Part shown: positions 1 through 5,951 of the stretch, one piece after another | Numbering within the stretch: position 1 is the first letter of the stretch | Layout: each line of letters starts with the position of its first letter | Source of the DNA: Bacillota bacterium | Lineage (GTDB): Bacteria > Bacillota > Dehalobacteriia > UBA4068 | Reading direction: 5' to 3' | Assembly (NCBI GenBank): GCA_009778255.1 | Contig: WRKD01000101.1 | Coordinates: 1 to 6,389 of the forward strand | DNA: 6,389 nucleotides | Notes under the pieces: generated by a model | What the model was told of the DNA's origin: nothing | The model's database searches: none | Seen by the model: only the letters and a program-made list of their open reading frames with translations | Made by a program: the position numbers and the translations under genes

Positions 1-84
1 TTGCGGCGCGAAGGCCGCAATGACGAGAAAATGATAGTTGCGCTAATTTGGCAGAGTTGTAAAGCTAGTTTTTAGAGGCGCCCT
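1..84 (-). repeat. 84-bp dispersed repeat, left inverted copy, with REP-like hairpin
   Basis: The reverse complement of these bases matches 5845-5928 over the full 84 bases with one difference (G at 56 against A expected from the other copy). The outer end, bases 1-20, is a small hairpin with a 7-bp stem (TTGCGGC at 1-7, GCCGCAA at 14-20) and a 6-base loop, like a REP element. The match runs to base 1, so the repeat may extend beyond the window. All three forward frames carry a stop inside it: TAG 73-75 in the frame of the downstream large ORF, TGA 32-34 and TGA 18-20. Coding homology of the following gene resumes directly at base 85, so the inner edge of the repeat looks like an insertion boundary. 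Strand is given relative to the copy next to the GIY-YIG gene. Confidence 0.93.
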
Positions 85-87
85 TTA

Positions 88-3072
88 TTGGATGCTAATG
101 GCGCCTATATTACACATGACGATGATTCCGGCGGTGGGCTAAATTCTTTTATTTCGTATAGCGTACCAACAACCGGCTGGTATTTTATTTTGGCTTCACA
201 GTACATGGGACAGTCTGGCAATGGCAGCTATACTTTATCGCTCAACTTATTTGAACCGATACCATTCCGAGAAGCCTTCCCCGACGCCAATTTCCGCGCC
301 GTGGTACTGCGCGTGCTAAATAATATGGATTATGGCTACAGGAATGATGAAAGTATTATGAGTGCGGATGATATGGCTATTTTGACGTCTTTCGGCTATC
401 TAGATGTGTTGGATATGGGTATAAGAGATATGACAGGGTTGTCGTATTTTAACGGTTTGAGGGTTTTCTATTGCGAATATAACTATCTAACAACACTGGA
501 TGTATCAAATAATACCAGTCTAGAATATTTGTATTGCATACAAAATAATATGCAGAACCCCGATGATGTTATAGGCTGGCGGGAAATTGGGCTAGAATTA
601 GGGCATAATTTCTACTTTTATCCGCAAAACATTTTTGTGCCCGTAACGGATATCATAAATGCACCAGAAGAAGTAACGGAAGGTGTTCCATGCTACTTAT
701 ACGGTACGGTGTTACCAACTGACGCCACTAATAAAGACATCATTTGGAGTGTTAAAGACGCCGGGGAAACCGGCGCGATCATAATTGATAATATTCTCTA
801 TACCAGCAACGCAGGTATACTCATATTAACAGCTACCATCGAAAATGGTATAGAGGTGGGAATTTCTTATTCGCAAGATTTTGCCTTCACGGTAATGCCA
901 CCATTTGTGCCGGTGACTGATATTATTGATGTACCGGATCAGGCTATCGCCGGTATACCTCTCACCCTTGCAGGCTCTGTTAATCCCCCTGACGCCACCA
1001 AGCAAACCATAATCTGGAGTATTAAAGAAGCCGGTACAACCGGCGCAACAATTGCCGAAGATACCCTTAACACCACAGCGGCAGGAACGGTTGTGGTTAC
1101 CGCAACCGTCAAGGGTGGGCAGTTAGTCGCTGACCCATCTTCACTGGCAGCTAGTGATTCATGTACTGTAGCACTAAAAACTGATAACAGTCTCTGGTCC
1201 TGGGGGGATGATCGCGTACTATATAGCAATATTCCCGCCCGTATAGGAATGGAGAATAATTGGGTAAGTATTGCAGCAAAATATGATCACATAATAGCCC
1301 TTAAGGCAAATGGTAGTCTTTGGGCCTGGGGGAATAATGGAAATGGCCAGCTTGGTGATGGCACTAACATTCTTCGCAACAACCCTGTACGCATAGGAAT
1401 AGAAAATGACTGGGCTTCAATCTCAGTTGGCGTTTTTCATACAGTTGCCCTTAAAACCGACGGCAGCTTGTGGGCCTGGGGATTTAATGGGTACGGACAG
1501 CTGGGCGATGGCACTTCTATACAAAGTAATAGCCCTATTCGCATAGGGTTAGAAAATAACTGGTCTTCAATATCAGCAGGTGATTCTTATACAATGGCAA
1601 TTAAAACCGACGGTAGCCTGTGGGCTTGGGGAAATAATGACGATGGACAGCTAGGCGACGGTACAAACATTGATCGTCACACTCCTGTACGTATAGGGAT
1701 AGAAAATGACTGGTCTAGAATTTCAGCAGGCTGGTATCACACAATGGCAATTAAAACCGATGGCAGCCTGTGGGCCTGGGGAGTTAATTGGTACGGACAA
1801 CTGGGCGACGGCACAAACATTGACCGCTACTCTCCTGTACGTATTGGTGAAGCAAATGACTGGGCAACAATCTCAGCTGGCGGTGATCACACAGTGGCCC
1901 TTAAATCCAACGGCAGCCTATGGGCCTGGGGAACGAATTGGTATGGACAACTGGGCAACGGTACAACTTATAACCAATCTACTCCTCAACGTATAGGGGT
2001 AGAAAATGATTGGTCTATAATTTCAGCAGGCAGGTATCACACCGTGGCCCTTAAAACCGGCAGCAGCCTGTGGGCTTGGGGATATAATATATTTGGCCAG
2101 CTTGGTGATGGCACTTCTATGCAACGCAATAACCCTGTTCGCATAGGGATAGAAAATAACTGGGGGAGTAATAGAGATTTCACCAAAGATTTCACCATCG
2201 AGGTTGCGCCGGAACCAAATCCCGATTATAACTATACAGTTTCCCTCACATCCCACTATACCTCCTACTTCTACGGCGAAACCATCTTAATAGACCTAAT
2301 GCTCTCTGGTGATCTCAATTATACGCAAATAGCGGCCGAAATTGCCTACGACGACGATCTGCTGGAATATGTAGGCTACGAAAATCTGCAAGGGTGGATT
2401 GCCGCAGTTGAACAGAACGAACCGGGTACAATTTCAATACGCAGCATACCTTCCGCCAACACTATCCACGGCGAACCCTGTTCACCGGCGGTGAAGATAG
2501 TAACGCTAATATTCACCAACAAGCAAGACACTATAAACGTAAATACTGATTTAAAATTCACCTCTCTCTTCGTCGGCCCGCCAGCCGGTATGATCGGAGC
2601 AACAACCGCCCCCGCTAAACCTATTGCTCTTACCTTAGGAAGGGTAAGTATCGCACACATCGTCTACCTTGAAGGCAGCGGCAATAGCTTTGACAGTCGC
2701 AACTGGCAGAATATTTTCACAATACCAGGAGATTACTCTACATCCAGAACACCTTCGGTATGGTATCTTACATATACCGGTAATAACATTGCATCAATAG
2801 TAAATATGGGGCTGGAGTTTACCAACGGATATTTATTTAATTGGCAGCCAGACATGGATTTTTCACGAGATATCGATGGCAACAACCCTGGTTGGGTGAT
2901 AGAGGCGCCAGCCGGGTGGGAACTAAAGTATAATGAAAATGGCAATAGCAATGAAAGTAGATGCCATTTAACTTCAGAGGAAAATCGCAACGCAGATTTC
3001 ATTGTCACCGGCTATTCTAGAGGTATTTATACTGATTATGACACTGATGATGACTATGACATATATCGATAA
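88..3072 (+). CDS. 5'-truncated modular surface protein: PPC remnant, LRR-like, Ig-like, RCC1 propeller, cohesin-like
   Basis: This is probably the broken remainder of a secreted or cell-surface binding protein; no catalytic domain is visible. Residues 1-53 are the C-terminal half of a bacterial pre-peptidase (PPC) domain (HDDDSGGGLNS, then GSYTLSLN). Residues 58-180 resemble degenerate leucine-rich repeats, and 184-270 form an Ig-like domain (PVTDI...TATIENG...DFAFTV). Residues 274-344 begin a second Ig-like domain, 351-692 are seven RCC1 blades, and 697-707 (FTKDFTIEV) finish that Ig domain. Residues 714-853 look cohesin-like (IAYDDDLLEY, VTLIFT). Residues 854-994 are unrecognised and end in an acidic, Tyr-rich tail. 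The TTG at 88 is only a nominal start: it has no Shine-Dalgarno site, fits as a Leu inside the PPC domain, and lies 12 bases after an in-frame TAG (73-75) in the repeat. With no signal peptide or promoter it is likely a pseudogene, although about 990 codons remain open, suggesting recent damage. A strong terminator follows. Confidence 0.85.
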   Translation: MDANGAYITHDDDSGGGLNSFISYSVPTTGWYFILASQYMGQSGNGSYTLSLNLFEPIPFREAFPDANFRAVVLRVLNNMDYGYRNDESIMSADDMAILTSFGYLDVLDMGIRDMTGLSYFNGLRVFYCEYNYLTTLDVSNNTSLEYLYCIQNNMQNPDDVIGWREIGLELGHNFYFYPQNIFVPVTDIINAPEEVTEGVPCYLYGTVLPTDATNKDIIWSVKDAGETGAIIIDNILYTSNAGILILTATIENGIEVGISYSQDFAFTVMPPFVPVTDIIDVPDQAIAGIPLTLAGSVNPPDATKQTIIWSIKEAGTTGATIAEDTLNTTAAGTVVVTATVKGGQLVADPSSLAASDSCTVALKTDNSLWSWGDDRVLYSNIPARIGMENNWVSIAAKYDHIIALKANGSLWAWGNNGNGQLGDGTNILRNNPVRIGIENDWASISVGVFHTVALKTDGSLWAWGFNGYGQLGDGTSIQSNSPIRIGLENNWSSISAGDSYTMAIKTDGSLWAWGNNDDGQLGDGTNIDRHTPVRIGIENDWSRISAGWYHTMAIKTDGSLWAWGVNWYGQLGDGTNIDRYSPVRIGEANDWATISAGGDHTVALKSNGSLWAWGTNWYGQLGNGTTYNQSTPQRIGVENDWSIISAGRYHTVALKTGSSLWAWGYNIFGQLGDGTSMQRNNPVRIGIENNWGSNRDFTKDFTIEVAPEPNPDYNYTVSLTSHYTSYFYGETILIDLMLSGDLNYTQIAAEIAYDDDLLEYVGYENLQGWIAAVEQNEPGTISIRSIPSANTIHGEPCSPAVKIVTLIFTNKQDTINVNTDLKFTSLFVGPPAGMIGATTAPAKPIALTLGRVSIAHIVYLEGSGNSFDSRNWQNIFTIPGDYSTSRTPSVWYLTYTGNNIASIVNMGLEFTNGYLFNWQPDMDFSRDIDGNNPGWVIEAPAGWELKYNENGNSNESRCHLTSEENRNADFIVTGYSRGIYTDYDTDDDYDIYR
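1264..2163 (+). repeat. Six in-phase 150-bp tandem repeats encoding RCC1 blades
   Basis: Six units of exactly 50 codons follow each other at 1264, 1414, 1564, 1714, 1864 and 2014. Each encodes the pattern ISAG-x-x-H-T-V-A-L-K-T-D-G-S-L-W-A-W-G, then GQLGDGT, then PVRIG and a closing W. A more diverged blade precedes them (about 1138-1263), giving seven in all, the usual number for a closed RCC1 beta-propeller. The fourth and fifth blades share HTMAIK/YTMAIK and GTNIDR and look like the most recent duplication. RCC1-type propellers generally bind proteins or other ligands; the ligand here is unknown. Confidence 0.92.
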
Positions 3073-3106
3073 TTTTTGATTCACAATATTGAAACAATTA
3101 CCAATA

Positions 3107-3154
3107 AAAAAGTGTACAAATCAGCAAAGTTTTTCGGAGATTTGTACACTTTTT
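3107..3154 (+). terminator. Rho-independent terminator after the surface-protein ORF
   Basis: A perfect 16-bp stem pairs 3107-3122 with 3139-3154 around a 16-base loop. The core AGTGTACAAATC / GATTTGTACACT is flanked by an A-tract on the left and a T-tract on the right. The T-tract suits termination of rightward transcription, and the A-tract could let the same hairpin stop leftward transcription. It lies 34 bases after the stop at 3070-3072 and separates the large ORF from the ymdB operon. Confidence 0.85.
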
Positions 3155-3167
3155 CTTATAATAACTA

Positions 3168-3196
3168 TTGAATTTCTTCACGCAATGCCGTATTAT
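3168..3196 (+). promoter_or_regulatory. Predicted sigma70-type promoter of the ymdB operon
   Basis: TTGAAT at 3168-3173 (4 of 6 match to TTGACA) is followed after exactly 17 bases by TATTAT at 3191-3196 (5 of 6 match to TATAAT). Transcription would start near 3203, giving a leader of about 20 bases before the ATG at 3225. The site lies between the upstream terminator and the first gene of the operon, where a promoter is expected. No operator or riboswitch-like structure fits in the short leader. Confidence 0.55.
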
Positions 3197-3224
3197 TAAT
3201 TAAAAACAATTACAGGAAAAAGAT

Positions 3225-4010
3225 ATGCGTATATTATTTATCGGTGATATTGTGGGCAAGCCGGGGCGAAAAATGATCGAGCGGCATCTGCCACGCTTGC
3301 AAATGGAATATGAAATAGATTTTACCGTTGCCAACGGCGAAAACGCCGCCGGCGGTTTTGGCATGAACCGCGCCACTTTCCGCAGTTTACACGAAATGGG
3401 TATTGACTCTTTTACCATGGGCAATCATACCTGGGGGAATAGGGAACTGGAACAATTCATCGACACAGAAAAACGTATTATTCGTCCCGGCAATTTAAGC
3501 GCCAAGCCTTTGCCGGGGGCCTGGTATCAATTCTATAGGGTAAAAGAACAGGAATTGCTGGTAGTTAACTTAATTGGGCGCATCTTCATGCAAAGCGCCG
3601 AATGCCCTTTCACAGCTTTAGATAATCTGCTGCAAGGGGAAGGAAAACGCACTCCTTGTATTTTTCTCGATTTCCATGCCGAAGCTACCAGCGAAAAAAT
3701 GGCCCTGGGCTGGTATGCCGACGGGCGCATCAGTGCGTTGGCGGGTACTCATACCCATATTCAAACGAACGACGCCCGCATTTTGCCGCAAGGCAGCGGT
3801 TATATAACAGATACCGGTATGACCGGGCCCCGCGATTCAGTTTTAGGTGTGGATAAAGATATTATCATTGATAAGCTGATAAGTCAAAGACCACGCCGTT
3901 TTGAACCGGCTGAGGGAGATGTGCAATTCAACGGAGTAATATTCGACATTGCTGAAAATGGGCGCTGCCGTTCTGTGCAAACACTAAATTTTTGGGAAAG
4001 CGAGGTATAA
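3225..4010 (+). CDS. ymdB: YmdB family metallophosphoesterase (2',3'-cyclic nucleotide phosphodiesterase)
   Basis: This is a cytoplasmic dimetal phosphoesterase of the YmdB/DR1281 family (TIGR00282). The Bacillus subtilis member hydrolyses 2',3'-cyclic nucleotides and affects motility and biofilm decisions. At 261 residues it has the usual family length. The metal-binding set is complete: D8 in FIGDIVGKPGR, E39 and N40 in NGENAAGG, N67 and H68 in GNHTWGN, H151 in DFHAE, and H176 and H178 in GTHTHIQT. The TDTGMTGPRDSVLG block (195-208) is also characteristic. The ATG has an AGGA site (3214-3217) seven bases upstream, and the first residues MRILFIGD match the family N-terminus, so the start is secure. 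It leads a three-gene operon, six bases before the dipeptidase gene. In B. subtilis ymdB follows rny (RNase Y); here it does not, since a terminator and a promoter lie directly upstream. Function in this organism is inferred from family. Confidence 0.95.
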   Translation: MRILFIGDIVGKPGRKMIERHLPRLQMEYEIDFTVANGENAAGGFGMNRATFRSLHEMGIDSFTMGNHTWGNRELEQFIDTEKRIIRPGNLSAKPLPGAWYQFYRVKEQELLVVNLIGRIFMQSAECPFTALDNLLQGEGKRTPCIFLDFHAEATSEKMALGWYADGRISALAGTHTHIQTNDARILPQGSGYITDTGMTGPRDSVLGVDKDIIIDKLISQRPRRFEPAEGDVQFNGVIFDIAENGRCRSVQTLNFWESEV

Positions 4011-4016
4011 TACTAT

Positions 4017-4946
4017 ATGATACGAATAGACGCGCATTGGGATACCGCTCTTTTTTTACGCGAATACGATTCTTTGGAAAATGTGCCCGAGGCGCATTGC
4101 GATTGGCAACGTTTCCGTAAATATATTGATATTGCCTTTATGGCTTTATTTATTCATCCTTTGGAGTACCGGGGCGATGCGCAATACCGTGAATTCACTT
4201 CTTTAGCGCGCGCTTTAACGGCAGATATAAGCGCAACGCCGGATATTCGTCTTTTATTAAAATCCCCTCAATTAATACCGGATGATCCGGGCAAATTAGT
4301 ATTGCTGGGCGCGGAAGGCGGCGGTTTTTTAGGCGACACAGCAGCGCTTGCTCGCTTGGAAGAAGCCTTTATGCTTGGTTTGCGTTTTTTAGGGCCTACT
4401 TGGAATTATAGCAATGCCTTGGCCGGCGCCTGCAATGAAGGCGGTGGCTTAAGTAAGCTGGGCAAACAAGTAGTTAAGCGCTGTAATGAACTGGGTATAT
4501 TATTGGATGGCGCGCATTTAAGCGCCGAAAGCTTAAACGGCTTGCTAAGCTTAAGCGCTGCGCCATTAACAGTTTCCCACACAGCCTGCGCCGCCTTAAA
4601 TCAGGTATGGAAAGTGCGTAATCTGCAAGATTCACAGCTTAAAGCTGTAGCGCAAGCCGATGGTGTTATAGGCATATGCTTCGTTCCGGCTTTTTTAGGC
4701 AATACGCCCTCGCTTAAACGTGTAGTGGAGCATATAGCCTATGCCGCAGAGCTTATTGGGGTAGAGCATGTGGGATTAGGTTCAGATCTGGATGGTACAG
4801 AATTGCCGCCGGATATTGCAGGGCTGCAAAGTTTAGAGCTTTTATGGCAGGAAATGGCTTATGCCGGGTTTTCCGAAGGAGAAATAAAACAGATTGCCGG
4901 CGGTAATTTCCGCCGCCTTCTGCAGCAAGTATTACCTGCAAAATAA
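4017..4946 (+). CDS. Membrane dipeptidase family (peptidase M19) protein
   Basis: This is a zinc-dependent dipeptidase of the renal/microsomal dipeptidase family (amidohydrolase-like TIM barrel), 309 residues, typical of bacterial members. Bacterial relatives cleave dipeptides, often with a D-residue at the C-terminal side. Expected metal ligands are visible: H7 and D9 in DAHWDT, E100 in LGAEGG, H167 in LLDGAHLS, H188 in VSHTA, and D257 in GSDLDG; R201 in KVRN probably corresponds to the substrate-binding Arg. GGNFRRLL near the end matches the family C-terminus. There is no signal peptide or membrane segment, so despite the family name the protein should be cytoplasmic. The ATG lies six bases after the ymdB stop. 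Its only ribosome site is a modest GAGG (4002-4005) inside the end of ymdB, 11 bases away, suggesting translational coupling. Substrate, and the reason for its place between two phosphoesterases, are unknown. Confidence 0.93.
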   Translation: MIRIDAHWDTALFLREYDSLENVPEAHCDWQRFRKYIDIAFMALFIHPLEYRGDAQYREFTSLARALTADISATPDIRLLLKSPQLIPDDPGKLVLLGAEGGGFLGDTAALARLEEAFMLGLRFLGPTWNYSNALAGACNEGGGLSKLGKQVVKRCNELGILLDGAHLSAESLNGLLSLSAAPLTVSHTACAALNQVWKVRNLQDSQLKAVAQADGVIGICFVPAFLGNTPSLKRVVEHIAYAAELIGVEHVGLGSDLDGTELPPDIAGLQSLELLWQEMAYAGFSEGEIKQIAGGNFRRLLQQVLPAK

Positions 4947-4958
4947 AAATAAAAGCCA

Positions 4959-4965
4959 AAGGGAG
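4959..4965 (+). promoter_or_regulatory. Ribosome binding site fixing the PHP gene start at 4972
   Basis: AAGGGAG lies six bases before ATG 4972. It decides against the longer in-frame reading from 4894, which would overlap the end of the dipeptidase gene and add 26 residues unlike the family. The PHP motif begins six residues after the chosen Met. Confidence 0.85.
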
Positions 4966-4971
4966 AAAATA

Positions 4972-5817
4972 ATGCCTGGTTTTGATATGCACATACATAG
5001 CACGGCCTCGGATGGATATTATAATGCAGAGGAGATAATCGATTTAGCACTTGCCACGAATAATGTAAATGGAATTGCCATTACAGATCACGATACCGTA
5101 GCCGCATTACCACAAGCCAGCGCTTATGCAAAAAAGCTTAATTATCCCTTAATACCGGGAATAGAGCTTTCCGCCGAATATGAAGGCTGCGATGTACATA
5201 TTTTGGGGTATTGGATAGACATAGCCAAAATGGCTGCCAATGACGATTTAAAACATATTTGCCAAGCGCGAGAAGAGCGCTTTCGCCAAATGGCGAACCG
5301 TTTAGCTGCATTAAATATGCCCGTAGCCGTGGAAACGCTTATTGCCGAATCTGCCCAAACTCAGCATTCTTTAGGGCGCCCGCATTTGGCTCAAGCAATG
5401 GTTAAAGCCGGGTATGCGGAAAATGTACGAGAAGCCTTTAGAAAATGGCTTTCCCGTGATATGCCGGCTTATGTACCCCGCTTCAAGTTAAGTCCCTTCG
5501 AAGCTCTGCATATGATAGCCCAGGCTTTTGGCATAGCAGTATTGGCGCATCCCGGAACCGGCGCGCCCGATAATCTGATAAAACTACTAGCACAGCAAGG
5601 ATTGGGCGGTATTGAAGTATATCATAGTGAGCATAATAAAGCAGCGGAAAAGAAATATTTGCGCATGGCGCAGCATTATCATTTGGCGGCTATAGGCGGT
5701 TCGGATTTTCATATGGTAGGGCAACGCTCTATCGGCTGCCGCCTGACTATGCCAGAGCAATTAACTTTGCTTAAACAAGCAAGAATAACTCAAAAAACAA
5801 ACAGGCAAAAAGCATAG
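4972..5817 (+). CDS. PHP domain phosphoesterase, YciV/RNase AM (TrpH) family
   Basis: This is a cytoplasmic metal-dependent phosphoesterase of the PHP superfamily, 281 residues, usual for the YciV/TrpH group. Characterised relatives include E. coli RNase AM, which trims 5' ends of rRNA and degrades short RNAs and pAp, and a Chromobacterium enzyme acting on 3',5'-bisphosphonucleotides. The metal-site residues are all present: H7, H9 and D14 (HIHSTASDG), D39 and H40 (AITDHDT), E65 (GIELS), H76 (DVHILGY), H138 (GRPHLA), H193 (LAHPG), D245 and H247 (GSDFH). The start at 4972 is set by AAGGGAG six bases upstream, 25 bases after the dipeptidase stop. It is the last operon gene; its TAG stop lies inside the left arm of the terminator stem. 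Family assignment is firm, but which substrate it uses (pAp, nucleoside monophosphate or RNA 5' ends) cannot be told from sequence. Confidence 0.93.
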   Translation: MPGFDMHIHSTASDGYYNAEEIIDLALATNNVNGIAITDHDTVAALPQASAYAKKLNYPLIPGIELSAEYEGCDVHILGYWIDIAKMAANDDLKHICQAREERFRQMANRLAALNMPVAVETLIAESAQTQHSLGRPHLAQAMVKAGYAENVREAFRKWLSRDMPAYVPRFKLSPFEALHMIAQAFGIAVLAHPGTGAPDNLIKLLAQQGLGGIEVYHSEHNKAAEKKYLRMAQHYHLAAIGGSDFHMVGQRSIGCRLTMPEQLTLLKQARITQKTNRQKA

Positions 5818-5844
5818 GGCGGCTAAAACCGCCCTATGCTTTTT
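5807..5844 (+). terminator. Rho-independent terminator of the ymdB-dipeptidase-PHP operon
   Basis: A perfect 16-bp stem pairs 5807-5822 with 5829-5844 around the loop CTAAAA. The GC-rich core GCATAGGGCGG is flanked by an A-tract on the left and a T-tract on the right. The stop codon of the PHP gene (5815-5817) is part of the left arm, so the terminator overlaps the coding end. The flanking repeat begins on the very next base after the T-tract (5845). The A-tract would also allow termination of leftward transcription. Confidence 0.92.
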
Positions 5845-5928
5845 AGGGCGCCTCTAAAAACTAGCTTTACAATTCTGCCAAATTAGCGCAACTATCATTT
5901 TCTCGTCATTGCGGCCTTCGCGCCGCAA
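5845..5928 (+). repeat. 84-bp dispersed repeat, right copy, with REP-like hairpin
   Basis: This is the inverted partner of bases 1-84, identical at 83 of 84 positions (difference at 5873). It starts directly after the operon terminator and ends with the REP-like hairpin TTGCGGC (5909-5915), a 6-base loop, and GCCGCAA (5922-5928). The hairpin is preceded by CGTCATTGCGG (5904-5914), a CGTCATTGCG motif that from general knowledge recurs in dispersed palindromic repeats of many bacteria. The GIY-YIG gene starts 23 bases further on, so the repeat acts as its leader region. No convincing promoter is visible inside it. Confidence 0.93.
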
Positions 5929-5939
5929 TCCCCTTGCTT

Positions 5940-5945
5940 AGGAGG
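5940..5945 (+). promoter_or_regulatory. Ribosome binding site fixing the GIY-YIG start at 5952
   Basis: A full-consensus AGGAGG ends six bases before ATG 5952. This favours that Met over the in-frame TTG at 5934, which lies before the site and would add six residues not typical of the family. Confidence 0.9.
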
Positions 5946-5951
5946 CTGGTT

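Noticed and set aside
76..106. Inverted pair AGGCGCC / GGCGCCT across the left repeat edge
   Set aside because: It is seven bases with a 17-base loop. The right arm is explained by the Gly-Ala codons of the PPC domain, so it is probably chance.
939..1229. Minus-strand frames inside the surface-protein gene (also 2023-2256, 2376-2660, 2733-3008)
   Set aside because: They are antisense to recognised protein domains, have no ribosome sites and show no family features.
1264..2163. Regular repeats as a CRISPR array or non-coding satellite
   Set aside because: The 150-bp period, continuous reading frame and clear RCC1 protein motif show a coding repeat.
4006..4011. Perfect TATAAT just before the dipeptidase gene
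   Set aside because: There is no -35 hexamer at the right distance (ACTAAA at 17-base spacing), and transcription would start at the ATG itself. The sequence is explained by the end of ymdB and its TAA stop.
4894..4971. Longer N-terminus for the PHP gene starting at ATG 4894
   Set aside because: It overlaps the dipeptidase gene, lacks a ribosome site and adds residues unlike the family. ATG 4972 has AAGGGAG at ideal spacing and puts the HIHS motif at residues 7-10.
5866..5898. Promoter inside the right repeat (TTTACA and TATCAT)
   Set aside because: The hexamers are good singly but are 21 bases apart, too far for a normal sigma70 promoter.
5934..5951. TTG 5934 as start of the GIY-YIG gene
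   Set aside because: The perfect AGGAGG lies after this codon and six bases before ATG 5952, so the shorter form is far more likely.
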